From Anas platyrhynchos (Eukaryota > Chordata > Aves > Anseriformes > Anatidae), in assembly GCF_047663525.1 (NCBI RefSeq), contig NC_092607.1, positions 6,047,001 to 6,111,000 of the forward strand: a stretch of DNA of 64,000 nucleotides. Reading direction: 5' to 3'. Position numbers and translations under genes: made by a program. Shown here piece by piece: positions 12,801-27,800 of the stretch. Position 1 is the first letter of the stretch; each line of letters starts with the position of its first letter. The notes below the pieces were generated by a model. The model saw nothing but the letters and a program-made list of their open reading frames with translations. It was not told the DNA's origin and ran no database searches.

Positions 12801-15800
12801 CAAACGCTGGCCTGCTCCCATCTTCCCACCCCTCTGCAGCTCCCCTCTCCTAGCAAGAGAAGGGGCAACGCAGGCCAGCGTAACACGGCTGGGCTGGCAA
12901 ACAGTGAGCAAAACCCCAAAAAAGTTAACACAGCTGAACAAGCAAAGTTAACTGAAAGACACCTCATCTGCTGGGCTCCTGCCAGGGTGTGCAGGGACCT
13001 TCCCTTTGGAAGCAGAGCCCAAAGCTCAAACGCGTCCCCCAAACACAGCCCACCCCTGGGCAAGCACCAGCCTGCATGGGCCACATCCAAACACCTAGGG
13101 GTAACTTGATGCGCTGCTGTGAATTAATTACCAAACATTTAGAGGCAGAAGACAATGCCCCGTGGCACGGAGCACACTGTTAGTGCTGGGAGGTGCTGGG
13201 AGGCTGAAGGCAGCACCCGACTGCCAGGTGCAGCAGGGCTGAGCCCAGCCCCAGGAGCTCAGCAGGATGCCACAGCTCCTGACACCTTCTCCTCCTTCCA
13301 GCCCCCTCTCACCACATGTCTCTGGCCCGCATCCTTCCATCTGGGTTCTCAGTTGAGAGGGAAAGCCCCAGCCCCAACAGCTGACACAGTTCCTGTGCCA
13401 GCCACACAGCGACTGCGTTATTCCCAGCTTACGATTGTTATCTTGGGGCTGGGCTCAGGCCCCAAAACCAAATCTCTCTGCTGTTTCTGCCATCACAGCT
13501 ACAGTGCAGGAAATCTTTGCTCCTTGCACAAAAGGGGAGATTGGTACAGGATTAAAATGAGGGAGTCCTTCACTGGACAGAGGAAAACACCATCTTGTCC
13601 TCATCCTAGCAGCATCCAGCCTGGGGAAGCTGCGCCCTGCTGTGCTTCCAGGGATCCCGCAGGCTGGCAGCCAGGGACGGTGTTAAAGAAAGCTGCAGGG
13701 AATGGATCTCGGGAAGACAAAGGAACCCTTCGTCATACTGCTCCCAAAGCAACAACAGCAAGCAGGGAGAACGCAGGAACAGAGTCAGGAAACGGGAGCA
13801 TCCAGGGGAGCTCTCCAGTGGTTTCACACAGTGATCTGCTGGGCTCTGACTTCCAGAACACAAGAAGCCCCCGTTCCCAGCCCCCAGGAGCATACCTGTA
13901 CGTCCTGGCACAGCCTTTTGAGAGGGGGAGACTTGCTGCACGTCCCGTCCGCTGCGATCTCTTCCCTGCCCATGTGCTTCACCACAATGACTTTTTTCAA
14001 CGGGGAGCCCCTGTCAAGGGAAAGGAGCCATCAGCTCGGGCTGCTCAAGCTAAACCTGCCCCCCGGGGGTTTTATGGGCTGCACTGAAGGCAGAGCAGAG
14101 GCCCTGAGCTGTGTTTCTTAAGCCACAGCATAAAATACCCGTGTGCCCACGCTGTTAGCTCGCCACGAAGGGCTGCTCTGCAGCCTGGCTGCAAGGAGAC
14201 CCTCCCCAGGCTCCTGATCACCTCCCCTCATCTACTCTGCGAGCAGTGCCATGCAGCCTTCAGGCCTCCTGTGAATTGCTGCAGGAGGTGAGCCACAGCA
14301 AAAGCAGAGCTCAGAGAATAGGAAAGGGCTGTGCAGAGCTCACCAGGGAGCTATCAGGTAAACCACACGCACGCCACTCCTGCCTGCAGGGGAAGGAGTG
14401 ACTCCACAAGCATCTCTCAGTTCACTGCTGGGGAGGTGCCTTACAAATCCCAAGTTCGCCTGTCTGTGAATCTGAACAAGGCCTCCCACAGCACCCAGGG
14501 GATGGTAGGTGGCTGCTCCCAGCCCTAAGCGTGATCCAGTGGCCAGCTTGGAAGGGGAAACGCTTCCAGTGCCAGGTTATACATCAAGGAAAAGAACAGG
14601 GCTTTAGATTCTCTGCTAGCTCCCATCAGAAGACAACTCCTTTCAGTCCTGCCAGGGTACCAACACATCTCCATCGGTTAATTCCTACAGCTTCAATTCC
14701 TAACTTCAGGGTCACTTCTGCTCTACCACGCAATTGCTTCTACAAACACAAACGTTAAGAGTTGAAAATGATTTTAAGCCTGAATTTTTAACATTCAGGC
14801 TATCTACCCCAAATCTACATGTTCGATCTCATTTACAAGACCACATTCAGTCTCATACAAGCTACACATTTTTCTTTCATCATCTCAGGGATCCATGTTG
14901 GAGCAGAGGTTCAGTAATAGCTGGTATCTGTCAAGAGCTGGATGCAGATCTGGAACAAAGCTGAAAACATCCACCCCAAAGTCTTCCTTGTACCACTGTT
15001 GACAAGAACCCTGTGCGTTCATCCCCCATCCCGGCCTGTAATGCACTGAGTACCTATTAGGGAGACTTCCAACTCCACACAACATCTAACCAAACTCATT
15101 CCTTGGGAAGTTGAATGCAAAAGCACAGATTATGCTTCTGAACGTCAACAACATTTTTCTACAGATTTGTTGCTTTTATTCTACCTTAGCACGCCAGGAA
15201 TACCTTGCCTGCTAAACAAAAGGTTACAAAAAAGTCATTACCAATGCCTTCTCTTGTCAAGTAAGGGAGAGCAATCAGAAGAGGAACTTCTGATGTGGAA
15301 GTGTAAGGATCTAGGTGTGGTCTCCAGTGTGACAGTGACTGCATCTGTAAGCCTGGCAAAGTCATTTCACCGTATTTCTTTCCCTTTCTGTAAAAGGTGA
15401 TGATGTCTGCCTGCCTGTGACGTACCAGTATTTCAGCAAAGACCTTTTCTAAAATGGAGCAGCTTAACCACGTACCTGTGCACAGCCAGGTGCTGATCCT
15501 GTGCACAGGTTGGTGCGTGCCAATTAAAGTGCTGCTTCCTGTCACACAGCCGTTTCCCAAAGTTGAAATAGTTCTGTTTTATTTCATTATTGTTGAACAA
15601 GGGGTTTTTAGGCAAGATTTAAGCCCCATCTCAGCCTGCACCACAGCATTGTGTCAGAGCAGGCACGCTGTGTACAGAGGTGTGTTATTCCCTCCCGCTC
15701 TACAAGCTGCTGCTGCAGCACTGGGAGATCTGCCCCGGGTTGCAGTAATTTGGGATTATACAGTACATCTCCAGCAAATCCTCCCACCCAACACGTGGGC

Positions 15801-18800
15801 CTCCAGGTCAGAATGGAGGAGAGCAAAGTTTAAAGATAATATTCTTAAGACAAGGTAGTTGAATTGTGTGTTCCTTTTGAAAGGCTCATTGCAGCTTGTG
15901 TCAGACCCGTTCCAGTCTGCCAAACTGCAAGTTTCTGTTCCCATTTGTGTGTGAGCAGATTCCAATAAATGCCCTTCTCACAAAGGAACCTGAACTTACT
16001 TGTCTTTACATTTCTGGAGGGCTTCGTCTGCAATCTGCTTCAAGTTGACCAGCTTGTCTCCTCGATAAAAGGCATCTGTGAAACAGTAAGGAAAACTTGA
16101 GAGAGGCTCCTCAGCCAAGGCAGCCTGGGACAGCTAAAAACAGGCAGCCTCATGAGGGCAGAGCAGAACTCATGCACCAGAGGGAGGGAAAGACGACAAG
16201 TGGCTGATGGGAAAGGTTTCCTAATAAACCCTTTTGGTCTAGAGAAAAGGATGCCAAGAGAAATGGTGAAATTCCTTCCCTGGGAGAGGTTCAGATTTGA
16301 CCCAACAAAGCTCCTGGGGATATCCTGGGGAAATAATCCAATGCGGCAAGAGCACAGATTGTAAAGTTTAGTGGGTCCTTTCCATGCTATTAATAGTAAC
16401 AGCACTGTCTCAGAAAACAGCTGTGGAAGACGCAGTGGGCTTACACACAAGCACCACCACTCTCCGTATTCTTTGCTTTACGAGGCTGGGAGTTGAGACA
16501 GGAATTTCCTTGAAACTGGGAAGGGAGGGAATCCTCATATTTGGATTGCCCCATAAATGATACATCTTGCAAACATCTGGCTTATTTTGGAGAGAAACAT
16601 GGATGAGAAGCATTTGGAAACATGTTATTATCAGCTGGTGACATCATGCTGTACAGGACAAAGTGGGCGGGCTGCTTAGATGCTCCGCTGTACGTTCAAA
16701 GTGGAAAACTGTGCTCAAGCACAGCTACAAGCAGCGCATCCGCCTCGCAGCAGCTCAGCTGAAGCACTGCCTCCTTCTCTCCCAGTTCCAAGCACATCTG
16801 GCTTCTAAAACACAGACCTTTCAGCCAGCCAACAGAAACAGCTCAGGGTCAGGGGCACTGAGGCGCGCTTTACCTGCCGTAATGAGGAGAGAACAACCGC
16901 AGTCAAGAATCCGCTCACAAAGAGAGTTTGCTGAGAAACCTGCAAACTGACAGATCACACAACCAGGTTAACAAGGTTAACAACAGGGATGGCCACAGCT
17001 GTGCTGCTCCCCCACCACAAACACCAGCCCCCAGCATCGATGGAGAACACCAGAGGACATGCCATGGTGCAGAAGAGGGCTAGGAAACAGAGCGTTAGTT
17101 TTGTTTCCACCCATCTTCTGGTCAGCGCCTATCTTTTCAGCCCTTCCAGCTTCTCTCCTCACCCTCCTAAAAGGAGGGTGAGGAGCTGCTCCCCCAAAAA
17201 GCTGTTTCCCCCGCCAGGGCTTGCTCCTACCACAACGGAGTGAAGAGCCCCGATCCTGGCACAGGCAAGCATGGCTATCACCAGCTCCAGGATCATCGGC
17301 AGGTAGATAGAAATTCTGTCTCCTTTCTTCACACCTGTGGAGGGAAAACGGACACGTCATTCACCCAAATGAACACCTTACTGCAAAGAAGGATCTATAC
17401 AAGGAAGTCAATGTTTATATGCACACAATAAAGCTTCATCTGGAGCTAGAGCTGAGCCAGCCTTGTGTGGAACACCTCAGCTCTCCAGGCCAAAGCAAGC
17501 GTCCACAGGCATGAGCTTCCACTGCCATTTCCCAGCAATGCCCACACAGCTGTGGCAGACACTTGAAATGAGGAACTTTACGCCAGTGGTGACCAGAAAG
17601 GGAGCTCCAGCCTGTCCAGGAACATCAGGCACATGCATTTTGCCTTTCAAGCCCCACAGCTCTTGTGAGGTGACTGCAATGAACGCTCCACGTTCTGATC
17701 AGATGGGTTCAGTCCCTTGAAGGAGACAGAAATGCAACCAGTGCCCACTGCTAGCTGGAAAAGCCCAAGAGCTTTGAGCACAGGTTCTTTCCTAGTACAG
17801 CTGACAGGAGCAGCACTGATGAGCTTTCACGTACAGAACTGCAGATGAACGTGCAAAAATACTTTGCAGAGCAAACCTGCATGTACCCTCCTCTACAGCT
17901 GTGGAAACCAATGGAGAAACGAAGCACTTTGCACAGAATTACTCAACAGACCAGCAACCACGCAGAGAACAGAGCCAGTCCCAAAAACCAGCCTGCTGCT
18001 TTCCCAGTACTCAGCGCTCCTGTTGCTCCAGCCGCCTACCTTGGTCGCGGAGGACATTGGCAAACTGACAGACTTTGTGCAGCAGCTCGCTGTAGGTGAT
18101 TTTCATGGAATCCCCAGGCTCATTCCCTTCCCTGGAAAAAGGACACAAGGTGCATTTGTTACTGCACAGGCACTACAACGTAACAGTGACCCTGCAGACT
18201 CAGGGTACTTACCCTTCTGGGCAACCCCGATGCCCTCACCCGCCCTTCCGAGCACAGAGTAACCAAACCCCAGAAATCCAATTCTGGACTGAAGTTCTCC
18301 AATAGCGGGACAATTTAGTCCAAAGTTCCCATCCCCATGTAAATGACTACACCTTAATACAATCAAACACCCACAGTGCAAACACGTGGTGCTTTCAGAG
18401 AGCACCCAGAGGAAGAAGGGGCTAAGAGAACCAAAGCCAGAAGTGCGCAGGCTCAGGAGGAAGCTGGGATCTGTGGTGTGGCACCCTGCTCACACACACT
18501 TGTGCCTGCAGACTTGTCTGCATGAGACATTGGCCAGTGTTGCCCTGCAGCAGCAGCCAGCCCCTGCATACCTCCTGCCTGATGAGCAGGGAGGGGATGC
18601 CAAGGGCTGTCTTATATTCCAAGGTCATGTATTTATACACACGTGTATTTGTTAAGTGCCAGGCCTGCTCTGCATTATTTTCTCTCTGTGGTCCTCGCTG
18701 AATGGTTGGACTTGATGATCTTACGGGCCTTTTCCTAGCTCAGCCTGTGATTCCCCGAACCAGCCCCGGGCTCCTGTCACCGCGGTGCCAGCGGGACCTT

Positions 18801-21800
18801 GGCACCAGGCACCCCAGGGAGAAGGGCCAAGAGCTGCACCCAGAGAGAGAACAGAAATGTCACGTCCCCGGGGAAATGTTCTGTTACCAAAATAAAAAAA
18901 AACACCTTGGTTATACACAACACAAGGCTTCAGCCGCTGCAGAGAAGGAAACGAGGTGGCACCCCGAGAGATCAGGAGATTAGCAACGAAAAGTTGACTT
19001 CCCACACAGCATGGCAGCGATCTCCCACAGCTGGGGAAGGAGGGAGACACTTCCCCTGGCCTCTCCCCGGGCAGCCAGCACACCGACATGAGTGACCCCT
19101 AAAAGAATAGCTGTGGCTCCCAGCTGACGGCTCCCCTTGAGAAGTGTCCCCTGGGCTACGTGCAGGGGACTGAAAGACAACACCAGCGCTGGGGAGTGGC
19201 CAGGGCGCACCTCCACGCGGCTCCGTCCTCAGGACCGCAGCCAGGCCCCCTCTAACTCGGGAGCACAAACCTCACACCTCCAGCATCCCAAACAGCCCCG
19301 AGGGCACAGGCACGCACCAAGGCGAGGGGGAGGAGAGCTGTTCTGGCACGGACACGGGGAAGGGAAATGCTCGCATTTCTCCTGTAATTCCCCAGGAGTG
19401 GCTGCTCTGCGTCAGCACGGAGCCGCGTGCTCTGCTGGGGAGCCCCACAGGCACAAGTCCTGCACCTCTGCCCCGTATAGGGCATTTCAGGCCTGGGGAC
19501 TACCCGTGCACGATCCCCTTCAAGAGCTGCTCAGGGATCTGCTGCCTACAGACTCAGCTTGTCCTGGCTGTTCCTGGGGCTTGCGCAGGGCTCCAGCGAT
19601 CAGCTCCGCTGATACCCACACTGCTGTGTGGCACCTCCGACCGGCCACTCCTGAAAGGGGATTCCCAGCTGGGTCCTTTAGGCAAGTTTGGCCCTTTGTA
19701 AGCACAAATAGGAAAGAAACGTGAATACCAAGAGTCATGAGAACGAGCAGCAGTGTTTGGGGCAGTGTTTGTCTCAGGCACGGCCAGCTCAGCCCTGGAC
19801 CGAGCAGCTTCCTCCCCTTCCCCTCCCACAACCAAAATCATCGCTCCACGACAGCTCAGCTGCGTGACACAGGGCCGTTCAGCGGGCTGGGCTCCCTCAC
19901 AGCGGGGCTCCCGGCTGAGAGAGAAACCAGGAAATGACAGGTTTCCTTTCGGATTTTATTACTCGAGGGTCAAAGAGCTGAGAGCTGCTTTCAGAGCTGG
20001 GCCGAGCAGCTGCAACTGAGCCGAGCCAAGGGAAGAGCATCTCCTCCTGTCCCTTCCCCTCCCTGCGCACAAGGCTCTGGTGCTGGGCTGAGCACCGTGC
20101 TGGCCAGCTCGTGCCAGGCACAGGAGCACTGCACACGCAGCTCTGCCCCTCGGGGACGAGCCCTGCTCTGAAGAGAGCAGCTTGGGAAGGGGCAGGAAGG
20201 CGCTGCTCTGGGTGCAGAGCCTGGAGGGATCAGGGCCAGGCCCGGCGAGGTTTGGCTCCCCACCTAGAGCACTCGCTGGCCACGTTCCTCCCGGGGGTTG
20301 CGACAGAGCCTGCCCTGCCCTGCCCTCACACCAGGCCTCCCAGGCACCCATTTGCTCCATGGGATGAGCTGATGGTGGGATGGGGACGGGGCCAATGGGG
20401 ACGGCACAGCCCAGGCCACCGCGGGGCACGGCTGCTGGGGTGAGCAGCACCCAGCACCTCCACGCTGCCTTCCCGGGTACAGCACCCACTGGGACACAAC
20501 CCCACACACACGTCCTTGTGCACACATCCCACACACCAGGCCCTGCTCCTCTCCAGGCCATGAGGAGGGGCCCAGGCCAGGCCCTAACGCCAGCACCCAC
20601 AGGGTATGGCAAGAGGGACGTGGGGAGGGAGCGCAACTTCTGCAAGGGTTCTCAAAGGGCTTTTCAGAGTCCTCCCCGTGCTTCGTCCTTGTGACTGCAG
20701 AACAGCCCCACCAGCACGAGGAGGGGGAAGCCTCAGGCTTTGGGATGATGTGTTCAGATCAGGGCAACCCCCCCCTTATGGGGAGCCACGGCCTCGCTTC
20801 TGCAGGGGACACGCGCTGCCAGTGCGCCTCTCAGGGACCTCGGCGAGCTCTCAGGAGCAAGCGATTGTTTCGAGCCTCCCCATGTCTGAAAATAGCTCGC
20901 AGTGCCCACAGCTACACTCAACGGGCTGCAAGAGCACTCCGGGATTTTTCTGCCCTCTTCTCTGGCACAAAAGCCACCACAATTAAGCGTTTCGGATGGG
21001 GCACTTCAAGGAGTGCCCACTCGCACGCTACGAGGTGCTGCGTGCGTCAGAAGGGAGCTTGCGGGCTCCTGGAAGCAAAGCTCGGTGAGCATCTTTCCTC
21101 TGGTGCCCAGCAGGTAAAAGCAAAACCCATCAGTCCTGAGCATCCCACGCAGACTCGCTTGTCCAAAATTAAGTGAAAGATAAACAGCACTCAAACAGCA
21201 CGCAAACATGTCCGGAGTGCTCGCCTCTGAGCAGCACAAGTCCCCAGGTTCCTCTTTAAGCACTGCTGCTGAAAGATGACAGAGGCACTGCCCGTGTGTG
21301 ATGTTGGAGCTGCCAGCCAGCCTGCCTCTGAGAACAGAGCAATTCGCAACCCCCAGACACACCGCTGGGTGAAACACCTGGCAAAACCCAGTCTAAACCA
21401 AACAGGTTTCTTGTCTCCTGCAAACCAAACCCTGCACCTAAGGGATCCCAGTGTCACAAGTGACCACAGCAGGGACGCGGCTGAGCTCCCAGCACTGCAG
21501 GAGCCCCCATTTCACACACCCCATGCCACGCGGGTGCTCAGCAGGGCTGGGGCCAGATACATGCCTGGCATCTGCAGCACAGCAGGTTAAGGAGCACCAG
21601 GACTGAGTGCAGGATTTTTTCCAGCACTGCTCTGCCCTAACCACACGGATCCAGCTGGGGTGGGGACTTCTTGGCCTGCTACAGCTCCACAGCCAAGGGA
21701 GCACCCGAGCGGGTCGAAGGGAGCTGAGCCAACGCTCTTTGGTTTCTCTTTCATCAGATTTCTAAGTAACAATTATTTGCATAACCTGTTTGAATGCAGC

Positions 21801-24800
21801 CCCCTTGTGCAACGCTGACACAGCATTTGTGTGGAACAGCAGGAAGCGCAGGTTGCATCAGTGGAAATTATGGTTTTCGAGGTAATTGCTGATGATAATT
21901 GCGGTTTGCAGGGGTTATAACACCACCAAGAGAAGCTGGCGCACAGGAGAAAGCGATGGAAGCTGAGCAACTGAAGAGTTAGGCGTCCTCAAGATCTGCC
22001 AGAACACCTGCAGATCCGCAGGGTGGCAGTCCAAACTAGACAGGGGAAGGAGAAAAAAATAAGAAAAAAATAAACTAAAATCATACAAACCACTGCAAAC
22101 AAAGCGGGGTACAATGCCAGAGCCTACCCAGCCCCTGCAAACACTCCCCCTGAGGGCCAAAGGCGCTGAAGATCGTTTTGTCCCTCCCTTAAGCTTCTGT
22201 GACCGTGTTGCTCTCAAATATGAGCACAGTTCTGAGCCCACAAGCAGAAGGGTCCCAAATCACCGGGACTGCCAGTCCCTGAGGACAGCGGGGTTCGGGG
22301 CATGGCCTGGCTCCAGGTGCAACCCAGCAAGGAGGTGGCAGCAGCAAGGAGGAGTCCCAAGGAGGCAGGTGGAGCTCCTCTCACCTCCCCTTAAGGGCTG
22401 CTGACAAAGGGGGAGAACCAGGAGGGGGTGGGTGATGCAGAGGAAGTGCTCTGGGGATGCTCCTGCAGCAACCAGTGCCTTGGGGACCCCGCAGGTGCTT
22501 CCAGAGCAAAGCAAACCACCTCCAGGCCAGCAGGGGTCATTCGGCAGGCAGCAGAGAGGTTGCAGCAGCTCTTGGAGCAGTTCTGCTTAGTGCAGGGGAG
22601 AGGCTCTGCATCTCGGCTAGCAGAGAGCACCCTCCAGGAAACGGGTTCCAGCTTGGAGGAGGTGGGGGGGGAGCAGAGGACCCTTCCCAGCGATGCAGTG
22701 TGATGGGAGAACTCGCTCAGAGACCTGCAGAAAGCTTCCTGCAGAGCGGACACAGGCAGAGGGTGAAGGTCACTCCAAACCAGAGCACGGTCAGAGCCCA
22801 AAACCCCTCCTGAGCAAGGGACCAAGCTGGTGCAGAGGGGACGCAGCCTCCCAGCTCCTCCTTGGCCGGCAGCCCGGCCCCAGAGCAGGGATAGCAGCAG
22901 GCCGGAGCTCTCCCTGCACCACCTCACGTGCGAGGGGGCAGCCAGCCAGCCCTCGGCTCCTCCAGCAGCCCCAGCTCCAGAATTAGAGCCGCCGAAATGC
23001 CAGGCACAGCTCAGCCGGGCAGAGCCACTGCCGTCTGGGGAGCGTCTGGGCTCACGTGCACGCCGCGTGGGCAGCCGGGCCTCTGGGACCTTGGAGCTGG
23101 CGCTGACACGTGCGGGCTGCGTGCGGCCAGCGGGGCTCTCACCTGCTCGCTGCCTCCCCCGAGCCATCTGGCCCAGGAAGCAGTGTCCTGCAGGAGGATC
23201 TGGATGGCCCGGAGGTTTGGGAGAGCCACCGGGGCTAAAGGAGAGGCTGTTTCTCGCCCCGCACCCAGCCTTGCTCATCCCATGTGGTGCTGGAGGAGCA
23301 GAACCCGTTCATGTCTCACTGCTTGCAAGAACAGCCCAGGTTGAAGTGGAGGCCTGGGGAGGCTGTGTGAGCACTCAGAATGAGACAGCTTCACTGGAAA
23401 AAGGAGGGGGGATTCGCTGGCACAGGGGTCATTCAATATAGAAATGCTCCTGAACACACGGCTCCAAGCAGAAGCGTTTCCAGCAGGGCTCGGCACTCCA
23501 AGACGAAGCTGTGGAGCTCAAGCAGGTTTGCAAAAAGCACTCATGACAACATTTCCTACGAGCAGGGCAGATCGCCCACCCCAGCCACGCTCACCGGCCC
23601 TATCAGCCACCTCGGTGGTGGTGCACGGCAGGAAATACCCAGCCGAGTTCTGGGAAGGCTGAAGGTTTCTATGAGAGGTTTGCCAGAAAGCTCAGCCTCC
23701 GCATTCCCTGCAGCCACACAGCTCCTGTTGCGTCACGGCACGGACCGAGAAAGAAGAAGTTGTGTAACGACAGAGCGTGGCCTGGGAGGGAGCGGGCGAG
23801 GGGCTCTCAGCCTCTCCAAAAGCACCTGGCAGCGCTTCACGAGGAGGCTACGAGGCAAACCTGGCAACAAATCCTGGGGAAAAGGAAAAACATACCCACT
23901 TCACACCACCACTTCTCAGATCCATGCGGTTAACTCAGAAACCCTATAATTTGCCACCCCAGTGCCCCCATACACACAGGTAGGATCCATGAAAACCCCA
24001 CTGCCAGGTCTCTCCCTGAGCCAAGCCTTTCAGCTGGAAGCTGAGCACACAGCCACGGAGAGCAGGTTCCTCCTGCTGCAGAGACACCCAGACAGGGCCA
24101 GCACACAGTGCCCAGGTGCTGTGCCAAAGCAGCACAAAGGAGCTCGTTTCCAGAGGGACCCCGGGCCACCACCGGCCTTGTGGTCGGGGAATGGGCCCGC
24201 TGCTGGCCTCTGGAAGCAGCAGGATGGGAGCAGCCTGGAATGGAAACACCCAGCACCCTGCGAGGTTGCTAGTGTCCCACGGCAAAACCCAATCCATCTT
24301 GCTGTCCTTCCCTCACATTGGGGACATTCTCGGCTCCTCGCAGCCTTTCAGGAGCTCAACAGGCACCAGAGGCATCTCAAGGAATAATATTTATTTTTGC
24401 AGTCCAAACACCACTCGCCTCGCTGTGCCCTGAGCCATGCTGGCAGCCCGAGGTGGACACACCATTCCCCACACTTCTTCCCCTCGTCCACCTGGCTGTG
24501 TAGATTTCCAAAATCCGCTCCAAGCCCCTTTCAGCAGGCTGCTCGGACAGCTCTGAAGGAGCCACCACCAACTCACGGCACTGTCGCTGTCAGCCAGCCA
24601 ACAGCAGCAGGTGAGGAAAGCTGACGGACGGGGCTTGCACTGCTCCTGCTCCCACCTGATGCTCCAGGCACATTTTCAGCACTGCCAGCAGCCGCTCAGG
24701 CCCTGTTCAAGGAGGATCTGCTGCTGCCTTGGCATGTTTGCTCAAACAAGGCAGAGCTGACAGCCCCCCCAGACAAATCCCGGTGGTGCCAGCAGTCCTC

Positions 24801-27800
24801 CTGTGCTGATGGGAGTGGGGTGAGCAGCGAGGGGAGCCCTCCTGCCCTGCAGCTTTGCTTGCTCCCTGCTTTTCTTCAGTAACCATCATGGAAGGAGAAT
24901 ACGCACTCACCCTAATTCAGTCCTTGAAGCATTTGGCAGCACAAGACAGCCAGTGAAGGAAAAAAGCGATTGCTTATTGCCCGTTTTATTTCGGGCCAGC
25001 TCCATTTACCCCCAGAACAACGTGCCCAGGGATCGCAGGGCGGCAGAACTCCTGGGCAAGGTCAGAGCTTGGCCGACCTCAGCCAGCGCCAGCCCCGTGT
25101 GCTGCAGCACAGCCAGCTAGCGGGACGCGGGAGGAAACATTTTGGATGTTTACCATAAGGAATATTGTCAGAGGAGCACGGACTATTTTTACCAGCCCAA
25201 CAGGAGGGGAGCTTATTTCCAGCACGGCACAGCTGATGCCTTGTTTAAACAGTTTGCAGCCGGGCTATGAAATGTGTCCTGGGCGAAGCTGGGGTAAGAA
25301 AACTCACCTACAGGCTGGGGAGCGCCCCGTTGGGGAAGTGGTGCAGCTCTGGGCGAGCACTGCTGGATTTTCCAGACAAAGAAACACTGAAGACCAAGGA
25401 AGCGGGTTTCTGTGGGGCTCAGAGGACATCCACCAAGCCCATGATAAGGGGTCATGCCTCCAGTTGGGTTCAGGGGGTCGTGCCTCAAACCCTGCAGGTG
25501 ACGAGCAGATGTCACCTGCCTGCCTGCCCCCTCACCCTGTGGCACAAAAATCCCCCAGGGGATGGGCAGTGACACCAGCAGGGCTGAGCCAGCAGGTGTG
25601 CGGACACAAAAAGGCAACCAGGAAGGGGCTGATCTCCCCGCGGGATTCCCCTGCCAGCAGGATGGGCTCTGACCCCGCAGGGAACTGCCAGGGCTCCTGA
25701 CTTGGTCCCACACCACGCGCTGACACCTCCGAACGGCGTGCAGAAATGCAAAGGGAGGCTGAGAGCCTGCCCCAGCACGGTGTGACAGCTCTGACACGGG
25801 ACTGAACGGGGGGAAAATCAGCTCCTTGTGCTGCTGAGAGCCGAGAGACTTCCTCAGTGCAGGGGTAAATGAGTGCTGCAGCTGCACAGAAAGCCCAGCA
25901 GGCACAACAAACGCAGCTCCCCATGAAAACCTGCCGTGCTTGGAACAAGGACCTGCCTGCTCTGCTTCTTGCAAAGCCTGAGCACTCTGTGTGCTCTCAG
26001 TGCCCCCACTCTGAGCAAGCCTCACCCGCTTCCAGCCTCGTTCCTTGCCTGCGTCTCTGCCTTTCACACGGCGGTGCTGGAGGAGAACACACAACCCGGC
26101 AGCCAAAATAATCAGGTTTTCCAGTCCAGTGAGCAAACTGAAGGCTCTGATCTTCCCTGCAAAGGAGCACGCCCCCGGTCTGTACGGGAGGTCAGCATCC
26201 TCTGTCCGTGAACTCCATTTCTCCACCTGCAGCTTCAGCCCCTGCCAATACTCACAGCAGCCCTTGCGTAACCGCAGCGTCCCCCCAGCGGGGAGCAAAC
26301 TATTCTAGAAACACCCAGGTGCCCACAGCGTCTGCCAGAGCTGCAAGATGTGTGCTGCACAGGCTGTGAGAAAATCCAGGAGCTCCTGTCCTTCCCCGGG
26401 TAGTTATTGGGCAACCACACACCCAGAAGCACGCAGAGAGGTGGCTTTGGGAAGGGTGCGAGCAGCGTTAGGGCAGAGGTACAAGGAACAGCTCCAGAAT
26501 TACTGAGCGCCTTGTGCTGAGCTACAGCCAGACCCTGTCAGTCCAAAAATGAGCACGAGAGCAAGATACCAGCCAGCAGGACAGAAGCAGCCGCAGGTCT
26601 CGCTGCAGTACCGTGAGCAGTGGGACGCTCACAGCCCCGTGGGCAGGACCCCGTTAGGGGAAGCCCCAGCACCAACCAGGCAGAGCCAAGCCCCGGCCTT
26701 CATCTCAGCAGCAGGAGGTGCTGGGGGGGGGGTGTGAGCCAGGCCAGAGTGGAGAGCAGTAACTGGGGAACCTGCTGTGATCCTGAGAGAGGAAGCAAAG
26801 AGCACAGTTAAACCAGCTTGATTAGGCAGCCCTCCTTCTACCCGTGGCTAAGTTAGCCTCTTGATTAATATCTCGCAGGAAACCTCACGAAGGCTGCCTG
26901 ACGGCTCTGTCCACACACTCCCCGCCACCGCAGCGAGCCCCAGCAGGGCAGCACGCAGCCCCTGTCCTCACAGCAGCACAGGGAGCTCACCCCGACCCAC
27001 GGGGACACGGGGCAGCTCACCCCGCTGCTCCCCAGCACCGGGCAGAGCCCCGGCAGCAGCCCTGCAGCTCCAGGCAGGTTCCTGCAGCCCCCTGATCCTG
27101 GGCACTCCCTGACACCCAGCTCGTTTCTCTGTCAAATGCTTCCTGGCTATTGCTTCACCTTGGTACGGACACAGACTGCAGCCCTGGCAGCAGCAGCTAC
27201 AGCAGCTCAGACAGCCCAAAAGCCAGCTGCCCTGCTCAGCTCCCAAGCAGGAGATGTTGCTCCTACAGCCCCGCTCCTCGCAGCTCAGCCCCAGAACAAT
27301 CACACCCGTGCTGTGCACAGGCTCCCTTTTGTTAAAAGGGGAGAAAGCCCCATTCTGCCAGCCTGGGCCTCGCCAGCTGCTGCTGCAGCCTGAGAAATCC
27401 TCAGGCATTGCTGTGCCCCCACACTGCTGCCAGCAGCCGGAGACCTCCCAGCAGGAGCAGCACGGGCTGAGAGCACGTCCCAGTGCACATCCCGAGGGGG
27501 ACACGGCTCTGCAGAAGGAGAACGGGCCTTGGGATCTCAGAAATGTACAAAGCATCCTTCCCAGCACCTCTCAGCCATCTGGCACATGCACCTGGTGGGG
27601 ACGAGGAAGCAAAGCTTGACACGCCTGCCCTCAGAAGGGAGCAGCCCTGCTGTGCCTGCAGGCTGGGAGCGCGGGGCTCCAGCACTGCCCCGCGGCACCC
27701 AGGGGGGCACAGCCTGTGCATTGCTCCTGGGGCTGGAAGGGACAGCAGCAGCCCAAGGAAGGCATTTTGCTGTTCTCACACACTCAGCTCATCCTTTGGC

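Noticed and set aside
25213..26298. 361-codon - strand open frame inside ACSS2 intron 2
   Set aside because: No domain, no similarity recognised, no splice or start context; likely chance in GC-rich DNA.
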